Assembly (NCBI GenBank): GCA_003641425.1
Contig: QNAH01000104.1
Span: 1 to 8,631 of the forward strand
Direction: 5' to 3'
DNA from: Candidatus Zixiibacteriota bacterium
GTDB lineage: Bacteria > Zixibacteria > MSB-5A5 > GN15 > PGXB01
DNA length: 8,631 bases
Of this stretch, positions 1 to 6,352 are shown piece by piece (position 1 is the stretch's first letter; each line of letters opens with the position of its first letter). A model generated the notes under the pieces. It had not been told where the DNA came from and searched no databases. It was given only the letters and a program-made list of their open reading frames with translations. The translations under genes and the position numbers were made by a program.

Positions 1-138
1 ACGACACCGTATAATCCGCTTTTTATTTACGGCGGGACCGGGCTGGGCAAGACCCATTTAATACAGGCGATCGGCCATTATGTGCAGGAGCAGTTCCCGC
101 GCAAAAAGATTGTTTATGCGAATTTTTCAAATCAATAA
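1..138 (+). pseudogene. dnaA: Fragment of dnaA (replication initiator DnaA, AAA+ domain), broken at its 3' side
   Basis: Frame 1 from the first base reads YNPLFIYGGTGLGKTHLIQA and onward to KKIVYAN. This is the start of the DnaA AAA+ ATPase domain, with the Walker A loop GGTGLGKTH. DnaA opens the replication origin and is normally about 450 residues, with this loop near the middle. Here the frame meets TAA TAG at 136-141, only about 27 residues after the Walker A loop. The next conserved DnaA block (a Ser-Glu-Phe-like stretch after the IVY strand) is missing. The 5' part of the gene lies outside the window. From about 125 the DNA instead makes sense as the opposite-strand kinase. I am sure of the family from the motif. 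Whether the break is biological or an assembly join cannot be decided here. Confidence 0.8.
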
Positions 139-1000
139 TAGTGACCGTCTGCCGCAATTTCGGTTTTCTTATCAGGTCGAGCTGTGCCTCGCCGCTCATG
201 TACTTTTCGATCTGATCGATGACTTTCTGAATACTCGCAAATCTGTTCTCAGGTCTTTTCGAGAGAAGTTTGATGATAATATCGTCGAGCCAGGCGGGCA
301 ACTCACTGTTCACATCCGACGGCAGTTCCGGGTCCTCGTGCAGGATAGAATAAACGACTGCCGCGGAATAATGCCCCTCGAAAGGGCGCCGTCCGGTAAA
401 AAGTTCGAACAAAATGACGCCGAAGCTGAACAGATCGGCCGACTGAGTGATCGTTTCCGCCGAAAGCTGTTCGGGGGAAATATAGTACAATGTCCCCTCG
501 ACATCACCGTACTGATCAACCGTATCTGCTTTGATTTCTTTGGCCAGTCCGAAATCGAGAATTTTGGCATTACCTTTGTCGCTGATCTTGATGTTTTCCG
601 GTTTCAAATCCTGGTGGACCAGACCCTTTTCATGGGCCGCGGCCAATCCCCGGCCGACCTGGAGGGAGATTTTCAATTTACTGTCATAGTCGAGACTTTC
701 AAATGAGGAGCGCAGATCCTCCCCGGAAACATACTCCATGGCAATGTACTGTATTTTTTCATGCCGGCCGTTTTCCAGAACCCTGACAACATGGGGGGAA
801 TCGATCATGGCGGCCGCTCTGGCTTCATGATTGAACCGCTCCTGATATTCCCGGGATTCAGCGTATTCTTCATTCATGAGTTTCAGAGCGACAACCCGGT
901 TGTTGACCGTGTCGAGGGCTTTGTAAACATCACCCATCGAACCGGAACCGAGCAGTTCATCGATCCTGTATTTGCCGAATATGCTTCCGGATTCGAACAT
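23..1000 (-). CDS. Hanks-type Ser/Thr protein kinase, C-terminus lost into antisense dnaA
   Basis: A cytoplasmic protein kinase that transfers phosphate from ATP to Ser/Thr of unknown targets. With the start at 1000, the domain fills residues ~10-268. Visible elements are the glycine loop GSGSMGDVY (18-26), K40 in VALK, E59 in helix C, HQDLKPEN (129-136), DFG (149-151), SPEQ (175-178), D189 and R253. The catalytic loop has Gln where HRD kinases have Arg; D131, K133 and N136 are kept. I prefer ATG 1000 over the in-frame ATG at 1063. FESGSIFGKYRI is a usual kinase N-terminus and AAGGA-like sequence precedes it, whereas the extra 21 residues look like leader translation. After about residue 290 the reading is antisense to the dnaA fragment, so the last ~35 residues are not native. 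Kinases of this type usually continue into sensor, TPR or membrane segments. It is divergent from the PP2C gene at 1107. Confidence 0.88.
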   Translation of the reverse strand: MFESGSIFGKYRIDELLGSGSMGDVYKALDTVNNRVVALKLMNEEYAESREYQERFNHEARAAAMIDSPHVVRVLENGRHEKIQYIAMEYVSGEDLRSSFESLDYDSKLKISLQVGRGLAAAHEKGLVHQDLKPENIKISDKGNAKILDFGLAKEIKADTVDQYGDVEGTLYYISPEQLSAETITQSADLFSFGVILFELFTGRRPFEGHYSAAVVYSILHEDPELPSDVNSELPAWLDDIIIKLLSKRPENRFASIQKVIDQIEKYMSGEAQLDLIRKPKLRQTVTIIDLKNSHKQSFCAGTAPAHNGRSPVLNGSCPARSRRK

Positions 1001-1029
1001 CGTCCTTAAATCCTTTTTAAAACGGCAGG

Positions 1030-1071
1030 TTAGGGAAAATGCCTCTTGCCCAAACGAAAACAATTCCCTAA
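1030..1071. repeat. 8-bp inverted repeat in the kinase/phosphatase divergent gap
   Basis: TTAGGGAA at 1030-1037 is matched exactly by its reverse complement TTCCCTAA at 1064-1071, with 26 bases between. It lies in the 106-bp gap between the divergent kinase (start 1000) and phosphatase (start 1107), so it may form part of the kinase leader or be an operator. The match is seen directly; any function is inferred. Confidence 0.4.
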
Positions 1072-1087
1072 ATTTGAATATTCAAAT
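1072..1087. promoter_or_regulatory. Perfect 16-bp palindrome, candidate operator between divergent genes
   Basis: ATTTGAATATTCAAAT reads the same on both strands. It sits 72 bp from the kinase start and 20 bp from the phosphatase start, and touches a TATAAT box. Its position suits a dimeric repressor controlling one or both divergent genes. The base content is AT-rich, which makes palindromes more likely by chance, so the regulatory role is only a suggestion. Confidence 0.45.
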
Positions 1088-1092
1088 ATAAT
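1087..1092 (+). promoter_or_regulatory. Candidate -10 box (TATAAT) for the PP2C phosphatase gene
   Basis: An exact TATAAT ends 15 bp before the ATG at 1107. At a 17-bp spacing the -35 hexamer would be TTCCCT (1064-1069), a poor match to TTGACA. Transcription from here would give a leader of only about 8 bases. That fits the lack of a clear ribosome binding site before 1107 but makes the assignment uncertain. The box overlaps the last base of the 16-bp palindrome. Confidence 0.35.
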
Positions 1093-1106
1093 TCACCGGG
1101 TCGAAT

Positions 1107-2396
1107 ATGACAAATAAATTAAATCCCGAATCGGAGAAGCTGAAAAAGGCCCTCGATGAACTGGTTGCCTTAAATCAAATAGCCGGAACGATTAATGCGC
1201 TCATGTCAGTCGAGGATATAACCAAGACAATTGTCGATCGCTGCCTTAAATGGACCAATTCCTCTCAGGGAGCGATATTCCTGCTCGAAGGCACAATTGA
1301 TGAGGCGGAAAAATTCAAGACCTTCATGCGTGAATATTCACCCGATACCGATCAAATACCGTTTCATATCAATGAGAGTCTGACCGGATGGATGATAAAG
1401 ACAAAATCTATCTTCATCAGCAATGATCCCGGCTCCGAAGAAAATTTTAAAGATATGGATCTTACGCGGCACGGGATCAATTCGATCCTGTCGGCGCCGC
1501 TTTTATCCAGAAAAGGCATGATTGGTTCTCTTATTCTATTTAATAAAAAGGACCCCGAAGGATTTAATAATGATGACAGGCGATTTTTGGGAATTGTCGG
1601 CTCGCAGGTGGCTCAGGTCATCGAAAATGCACGGCTTCATGAACAGGAACAGAAATTGGCCGAGATCGAGGAAGAAATAAGAGTGGCCCGGACTATCCAG
1701 CAGGGATTCCTCCCGCATTCGGGCGAGCGTCTTAAAAGCTGTGAAATATTCGGATTCAACTCTCCGGCCAGGGAAGTGGGTGGAGATTTTTTCGATATTG
1801 TACGGCTCAGTGAAAAGCGTGTATTCTTCTCACTTGGCGATGTCTCCGGCAAGGGGATTCCGGCCTCGCTGCTTATGGCCAATGCCCAGGCCGTTTTCCG
1901 TTCGCAACTGTTTACCCCCGGCGAACTTAAACTTGATCTGCTGGCTGGAAGCCTTAATGATTTAATTAATCAGTTCAGCAGTTCCGGGCAGTTCATAACC
2001 GCCATATTCGGATATTATGACTGCAAAGACAAAGAGATCAGGTATATCAATGCCGGTCACATGGCGCCTATCGTAATTCGAAACAACACAACTATAATAG
2101 ATTCCGATCTTCCCGATATCGTCATCGGTGTGGTCAAGGGGCATAAGTACAAAGAGCGGTGTATTTCGCTTGAAAACGAAGATACCTGCTTCATTTATTC
2201 CGATGGTATCACCGATCTTGTCAATGACAGGGATGAAAGTTTTGGAGATGAAAGGCTGGCGGAGTTTCTGTTAAGACATCAGGACGATAATGTCAGCCGC
2301 TTGTGTGAGAATATGTTTCGGGCGCTGGTGGAATTCCGAGGTGCGGCGCCCCAGTTTGACGATATTACCATGGTAGCACTGAAGGTCAGAGAATAA
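1107..2396 (+). CDS. GAF-domain PP2C-type (SpoIIE/RsbU) serine phosphatase
   Basis: A cytoplasmic Mn/Mg-dependent phosphatase of the family that dephosphorylates Ser/Thr on regulatory proteins, classically STAS anti-anti-sigma factors. Residues ~15-178 form a GAF sensor domain, ending with SQVAQVIENARLHEQEQ. Residues ~178-203 are a charged helical linker with the family signature RTIQQGFLP. The phosphatase domain spans ~210-428. Its metal and catalytic motifs are all present: VGGDFFD (224-230), GDVSGKG (244-250), YINAGH (313-318), YSDGITD (364-370) and FDDITM (417-422). Length (429) is normal for a GAF + PP2C protein. There is no transmembrane segment. It is divergent from the kinase at 23-1000, which suggests opposing activities on a shared substrate, but no STAS or anti-sigma gene lies in the window. 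The ATG at 1107 has no strong Shine-Dalgarno sequence; no better start is visible. The GAF ligand cannot be told from sequence. Confidence 0.93.
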   Translation: MTNKLNPESEKLKKALDELVALNQIAGTINALMSVEDITKTIVDRCLKWTNSSQGAIFLLEGTIDEAEKFKTFMREYSPDTDQIPFHINESLTGWMIKTKSIFISNDPGSEENFKDMDLTRHGINSILSAPLLSRKGMIGSLILFNKKDPEGFNNDDRRFLGIVGSQVAQVIENARLHEQEQKLAEIEEEIRVARTIQQGFLPHSGERLKSCEIFGFNSPAREVGGDFFDIVRLSEKRVFFSLGDVSGKGIPASLLMANAQAVFRSQLFTPGELKLDLLAGSLNDLINQFSSSGQFITAIFGYYDCKDKEIRYINAGHMAPIVIRNNTTIIDSDLPDIVIGVVKGHKYKERCISLENEDTCFIYSDGITDLVNDRDESFGDERLAEFLLRHQDDNVSRLCENMFRALVEFRGAAPQFDDITMVALKVRE

Positions 2397-2576
2397 AAAG
2401 CTTCCAATCTGCCCCCAATTTCTTTTGCATTTTCTAACATCAAATACCGCTTGATCTTTCGGCAATATTTGACTATTTTATATATAATAGTTCTTATTTA
2501 GATTGTCCTTAAGACAACATCGGGCCTGAGCACACCCGAAATAAATATACTACAATATCCGGGGAGACTGTGTCAA

Positions 2577-2626
2577 TGTAAGACTCACTCCAGATATATC
2601 AGATAATTTCCATGTGTAAGACTGAC
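2577..2626. repeat. Direct repeat TGTAAGACT(C/G)AC, two copies
   Basis: TGTAAGACTCAC (2577-2588) and TGTAAGACTGAC (2615-2626) match at 11 of 12 positions and start 38 bp apart. They lie 90-140 bp before the start of the secreted-protein gene, a usual place for activator sites. A function is not shown. Confidence 0.4.
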
Positions 2627-2662
2627 AGGCTGGAATGATGAAAATACATATCCAAATATATC
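2590..2662. repeat. Direct repeat CCA(G/A)ATATATC, two copies
   Basis: CCAGATATATC (2590-2600) and CCAAATATATC (2652-2662) match at 10 of 11 positions, 62 bp apart, and alternate with the TGTAAGACT copies. The second copy ends 24 bp before a TATAAT box. The AT-rich core makes chance similarity more likely. Confidence 0.3.
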
Positions 2663-2685
2663 TTAGAGCACGCCGGACAGCTGAA

Positions 2686-2691
2686 TATAAT
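2686..2691 (+). promoter_or_regulatory. Candidate -10 box (TATAAT) for the secreted protein gene
   Basis: An exact TATAAT lies 24 bp before the ATG at 2716, leaving room for a short leader that contains the GGAGGG site. The -35 region at 17 bp spacing reads TTAGAG, a weak match, so activation by a bound protein would be expected if this is the promoter. Confidence 0.35.
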
Positions 2692-2705
2692 TACCATTGA
2701 GTCTT

Positions 2706-2711
2706 GGAGGG
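2706..2711 (+). promoter_or_regulatory. Ribosome binding site GGAGGG fixing the start at 2716
   Basis: GGAGGG lies 4 bases before ATG 2716. The reading frame also contains an upstream TTG at 2704, but that codon overlaps this site. Starting at 2716 gives a clean signal peptide beginning MKCLIW. Confidence 0.75.
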
Positions 2712-2715
2712 ACTT

Positions 2716-5700
2716 ATGAAATGCCTTATATGGCTAACGGCTTTATTTACCATTGCATTTACAGTTGATCTTTCGGCCCAGACCGCGGATTGGACCGAAT
2801 ATTATAACGGCACCGCCAATGACAGCGATGTCGTGTTCGATATGATGACTGATGCTGAGGGTAACGTATATGTTCTCGGCAATGCCATAAATACGGGCAC
2901 CTCGACCGATATTGTGCTTGTCAAGTATGATCGCTACGGCACTCTTCAGTGGAGTGAAGAGTACGCCTCGCCGGGCGAGGTGCGCGATGAAGCCGCTTCG
3001 CTCATTCTCGATGATAACAATGATTGCTTGTATTTTATGGCTCAGATGGCCGACACCACAAGCCATGTCGTGGTCAAATATGACTATCAGGGAAATTTCC
3101 AATGGGAGGAAAATGTCGGCGGTGAAGTCTGCCAGGGACGGAATCTTGCCGTTGATCAGTCGGGCGATCTTATCACCGCCACTTTGGATTGGGGCGTACG
3201 AATAAGCAAGATATCATCAACTGGAACTACATTGTGGTCATATACCGCTCTCGATGGTTTTATTCCGAATCCTGAAATGATTAAAATTGATGCTTCCGGC
3301 AATATATATATAGTCGGGTACGATCAATTTGGATCACTTGGTTTTATTGCAAAATTCGACGCCTCGGGAAGCGAGCTGTGGAACTCAGTCGTATATAACG
3401 AAGGGACAGGCGGTCAGGGCGCGCTTGTTTCCCTTGATTTCCTTTCCTCAGGCAATATAGTTGTCACCGGCGGTTATAATCCATTAGGTGAAACCGATAA
3501 CTTTCCTGATTTATATGTCAGATGTTTTACTCCTGCCGGTGATACCGCCTGGACTTATACTTATGGAAACCTGGGAATGTATGAATGGTCACCGGCAATG
3601 ACGGTTCGTAATGACACGGTATTTGTCGTCGGCCTGGTGACATTGACACCCGAATACAGCTTCAACTCTGCTCTTATTGCGCTATCATCAACAGGGGCAT
3701 TATTGTGGGATGAAATATATGATCGCGGCGAAGAAGCCGAATTCGATATGCCTCACCGAATATCGATTCTTGGAGACCAGATTTACATGCCTCTGTACTC
3801 AAGTGCCCAGTATGACCAAACTTTGCATCTGCCGTTTGATATCGGATGTTTATGTTACAATACTGCTGGAGAGTTTCAATGGGAGTATTTTACTGATGGT
3901 ATCGATGATTATTTTGGCGAAGGCGATGGTCGCAGATACAGCCTTGATATTATAGCATCAGCCGTATCACCCGGTGAAATAGCGCTGTCCGCTGTGACCG
4001 GGACAACTCCCTCGGGATCGGAAGATATTGTTCTTCAAATGATCACCGTCGATATTCCCAACCGCACCTGGCATGTGGCCGAGACCGGTAATGATACAAC
4101 CGGCGATGGATCATCGGGCAGTCCCTATGGAACCATCCAGTACGCTATCAACCAGTCGGTTGACGGCGATACGGTGCTGGTGCATGATGGGACATATGAC
4201 GGCGATGGTAACAGGGAAATTGATTTTTTCGGCAAGCAAATAATAGTCCGCTCCGAAAACGGACCCGATGTTACCATTATTGAAACATATAGCCCATCCA
4301 ATACCTATGGACTATTTTACTTCCAGAATGGGGAAGACACACTCTCCATCTTGCAGGGATTCACCATAAGGTACGGGAGTCAGGGAATTACTATTGATGG
4401 TGCCTCGCCCAAAATAATTGACTGCCGCATTTACTATAATTTTAAACTATTATTTGATATCGGTGGTGGTGTAACAATTTCAAACGGGTCACCACAATTT
4501 ATAAATTGTATTTTCGATACTAATATAAGCTATGGCGGTGGAGGTGGGGCGGTTTATTGCGATCTTGGAACCCCCAAATTCAGTAATTGTCTTTTTTATC
4601 ATAATGAGGCACCTGATGGTTTCACAGATGTCCTGTTATTCTATCAGTCAACTTCGCTCTTTACAAATTGCACATTTTGTTCGAATACCGTATATAAATC
4701 CGGGAGTGGCATGATTACATCAAACCAGTCCAGTGTGGATATGATTAACTGCATTTTGGCGTTTTCAAATGAGGTCGCAGTCGATTGTATTAACGGCGGA
4801 ACTGTCACATTGTCATGCTGCAATGTTTACGGCAACTCCGGTGGTGACTATACCGGTTGCATATCCGGGCAGAACGGTATCAACGGCAATATATCCGCTG
4901 ACCCTGTCTTTTGCGATACTGCCAATGGTGACCTCCATATAAAATACGGATCGCCCTGTGCGCCGGTGAACAACGAGTGCGGTGAACTGATCGGGGCGCT
5001 TAATTATGGCGACGCCATTGTGGTCGAAAATCTCAATGACTCCGGCCGGGGCTCTTTCCGTTGGGCGATGGATTCGGCCAATACTGACATTTCCTGGCCG
5101 GATACAATTCTGTTTACTGTTTCTGGAACAGTGATGCTTCAGTCGGAATTGATACCATTCCTGGATTGGCATGTGACGATTCTCGGTTCCTCGGCTCCCG
5201 GCGGGGCACACTCGGTTATACTCGATGGTTCGGCGCTCAGTACCGGGAGTGGATTCTTTTTTGGAGACGACAGTAATTACGTCGAGGGATTGACAATTCG
5301 GAGTTTCCCCGATCACGGTATCAAGGTTCATGAAGCTACCGGAGGGAATACGTTCACCAATAATCTCATCTACGGCAATGGCGGACTGGGGATCGACCTG
5401 AACGAAGATGGTGTTACCCTCAACGACCTCGATGATCTCGATACCGGCGCCAACAGTCTTCTGAATTACCCCGAAATCGATTCTGTGATTATGAATCCGG
5501 ACAGCACTTTTGCCATTTACGGTACTGCCGCCGACAGCGCCGTGATTGAATTTTTTGTGGCCCATCCGGCCAAAGACACCACTCGCCCGGTGGATACCTC
5601 CGGCCATGGTGAAGCATTTTTCTTTATCGGTTCCGACACAGCCGATAACAATGGAGATTTTACATATCTGACGGAAGAATATATCAAATTTAACTCGCTT

Positions 5701-6315
5701 ATCACATGCACAGCCACTGACACTTATGGCAACACCTCCGAATTCAGCGAAAATTTCCAGCTAACACCCCGGCCGCTGATCATTGTCGCCTACTCCCCGG
5801 TCAACCTCTGGGTGACCGACCCGGATGGATATTACATCGGGAAAGATGCCTCCGGGATTCTATCTCAAACGCTTTTTCCTGCAACTTACGATGAAATTGA
5901 CCACGATTCTGTTCACATTTTCGCTCCGATTCCGGGTGAATATCTGATTGAGGTCACCGGTGAGGATGACGCTCCCCCGGGGGCGACGTACAGTATCGGT
6001 ATCACCATCGACGGCTCGCAGATGTGTGTGCCGGTTTTGAATGCCGATGCGCCGGGTTCCGGGACAATAGATACGGTTAACTACGGTGTCGAGGAATATG
6101 GTCATTTTGTCAATGGTGATGCCAGCGGAAATGATGCCATCAATGTTCTGGATATATCATATATTATCAGCTATTTGTACAAAGGCGGCCCGGCGCCGAT
6201 TAATGATATCGCCGCTGACGCCAATTGCGACGGTGGTTTGAACATTCTCGATGTAACTTATATCATCAGCTATTTATACAAAGGCGGTAACCCGCCCTGC
6301 TATATAGAATCTTAA
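2716..6315 (+). CDS. Large secreted protein: beta-propeller, two beta-helix regions, C-terminal dockerin doublet
   Basis: An exported protein of 1199 residues, likely extracellular or surface-bound; no catalytic motif is recognised. Residues 1-21 are a signal peptide with probable cleavage at LSA/Q. Residues 26-446 hold repeats of the form D-x-x-G-N-x-Y-V-x-G followed by K-Y-D-x-x-G-x-x-x-W. The closing Trp falls at 26, 79, 130, 174, 222, 279, 331 and 389, suggesting eight blades with the N-terminal strand closing the ring. Residues ~451-760 begin with the beta-helix cap seen in DUF1565-like proteins (TWHVAETGNDTTG, then GDTVLVHDGTY). Their coils carry Cys every 27-28 residues. Residues ~766-1015 resemble the second beta-helix type found in large surface proteins (ENLNDSGRGSFRWAM, GNGGLGIDLN, ATDTYGNTSEFS). 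Residues ~1020-1125 look like a beta-sandwich linker. Residues 1135-1191 are two dockerin repeats. No cohesin partner is in the window. The gene stands alone and converges on the glycosyltransferase gene. Confidence 0.9.
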   Translation: MKCLIWLTALFTIAFTVDLSAQTADWTEYYNGTANDSDVVFDMMTDAEGNVYVLGNAINTGTSTDIVLVKYDRYGTLQWSEEYASPGEVRDEAASLILDDNNDCLYFMAQMADTTSHVVVKYDYQGNFQWEENVGGEVCQGRNLAVDQSGDLITATLDWGVRISKISSTGTTLWSYTALDGFIPNPEMIKIDASGNIYIVGYDQFGSLGFIAKFDASGSELWNSVVYNEGTGGQGALVSLDFLSSGNIVVTGGYNPLGETDNFPDLYVRCFTPAGDTAWTYTYGNLGMYEWSPAMTVRNDTVFVVGLVTLTPEYSFNSALIALSSTGALLWDEIYDRGEEAEFDMPHRISILGDQIYMPLYSSAQYDQTLHLPFDIGCLCYNTAGEFQWEYFTDGIDDYFGEGDGRRYSLDIIASAVSPGEIALSAVTGTTPSGSEDIVLQMITVDIPNRTWHVAETGNDTTGDGSSGSPYGTIQYAINQSVDGDTVLVHDGTYDGDGNREIDFFGKQIIVRSENGPDVTIIETYSPSNTYGLFYFQNGEDTLSILQGFTIRYGSQGITIDGASPKIIDCRIYYNFKLLFDIGGGVTISNGSPQFINCIFDTNISYGGGGGAVYCDLGTPKFSNCLFYHNEAPDGFTDVLLFYQSTSLFTNCTFCSNTVYKSGSGMITSNQSSVDMINCILAFSNEVAVDCINGGTVTLSCCNVYGNSGGDYTGCISGQNGINGNISADPVFCDTANGDLHIKYGSPCAPVNNECGELIGALNYGDAIVVENLNDSGRGSFRWAMDSANTDISWPDTILFTVSGTVMLQSELIPFLDWHVTILGSSAPGGAHSVILDGSALSTGSGFFFGDDSNYVEGLTIRSFPDHGIKVHEATGGNTFTNNLIYGNGGLGIDLNEDGVTLNDLDDLDTGANSLLNYPEIDSVIMNPDSTFAIYGTAADSAVIEFFVAHPAKDTTRPVDTSGHGEAFFFIGSDTADNNGDFTYLTEEYIKFNSLITCTATDTYGNTSEFSENFQLTPRPLIIVAYSPVNLWVTDPDGYYIGKDASGILSQTLFPATYDEIDHDSVHIFAPIPGEYLIEVTGEDDAPPGATYSIGITIDGSQMCVPVLNADAPGSGTIDTVNYGVEEYGHFVNGDASGNDAINVLDISYIISYLYKGGPAPINDIAADANCDGGLNILDVTYIISYLYKGGNPPCYIES
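6118..6288 (+). repeat. Tandem dockerin type I-like repeats (two 24-residue units)
   Basis: Two units, 6118-6189 and 6217-6288, encode D-A-S-G-N-D-A-I-N-V-L-D and D-A-N-C-D-G-G-L-N-I-L-D loops. Each is followed by YIISYLYKGG (residues 1135-1158 and 1168-1191). Positions 1, 3, 5, 9 and 12 of each loop carry Asp, Asn or Ser, as expected for calcium binding in dockerins. Dockerins bind cohesin modules to attach proteins to a scaffold or surface. The two units are similar in DNA as well as protein, consistent with an internal duplication. Confidence 0.8.
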
Positions 6316-6352
6316 AAGAAAGAAAGACCGGTTTCTATATTGGATTAAGATT
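6302..6352. terminator. Possible bidirectional terminator between converging genes (weak)
   Basis: The 37-bp gap between two converging genes has two AT-rich inverted repeats. ATATAGAA (6302-6309) pairs with TTCTATAT (6333-6340). AATCTTAA (6308-6315) pairs with TTAAGATT (6345-6352). The pairs share bases and cannot both form. The stems are weak and there is no GC-rich core with a T-run, so termination here is a guess from position. Confidence 0.25.

Larger units (their letters stand above)
2397..2703. other. 307-bp AT-rich intergenic region with short repeats, no gene seen
   Basis: I find no convincing gene or RNA here. A TATAAT occurs at 2483-2488 inside a run of TA steps, but no -35 at proper spacing. 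TCGGG (2520-2524) and CCCGA (2535-2539) could form a small stem with a 10-base loop. TTGTC (2503-2507) and GACAA (2513-2517) could form another. Neither is followed by a T-run, so a terminator for the phosphatase gene is not supported. Two sets of near-identical direct repeats are listed separately. Confidence 0.6.

Noticed and set aside
80..706. A 208-codon plus-strand open frame opposite the kinase gene
   Set aside because: It is antisense to a kinase with all expected motifs, and its translation has no recognisable domain.
1001..1063. Upstream in-frame ATG at 1063 as the kinase start
   Set aside because: The added 21 residues do not resemble kinase N-termini, and the ATG at 1000 has purine-rich sequence before it and the usual N-terminal layout.
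2483..2488. TATAAT in the 2397-2703 gap as a promoter
   Set aside because: It is part of a TA-rich run. The only TTGAC-like element (2469-2474) is 8 bp away, far too close for a -35, and it is over 200 bp from the gene.
2503..2539. Small stem-loops after the phosphatase gene as a terminator
   Set aside because: Stems are 5 bp and no T-run follows on the plus strand, so a Rho-independent terminator is not supported.
2635..2700. A 21-codon open frame (MMKIHIQIYL...) just before the secreted protein gene, possible leader peptide
   Set aside because: No good ribosome binding site and no run of a single amino acid or attenuator hairpin; it overlaps the likely promoter at 2686-2691.
4430..4830. 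AT-richer stretch in the secreted protein gene as a transferred insert
   Set aside because: Other parts of the same gene (for example 3220-3360) are similarly AT-rich, the frame is intact, and the repeat pattern runs through it.
4813..5607. A 264-codon minus-strand open frame inside the secreted protein gene
   Set aside because: The plus-strand protein is continuous with clear beta-helix motifs here; the antisense translation shows no domain and no start context.
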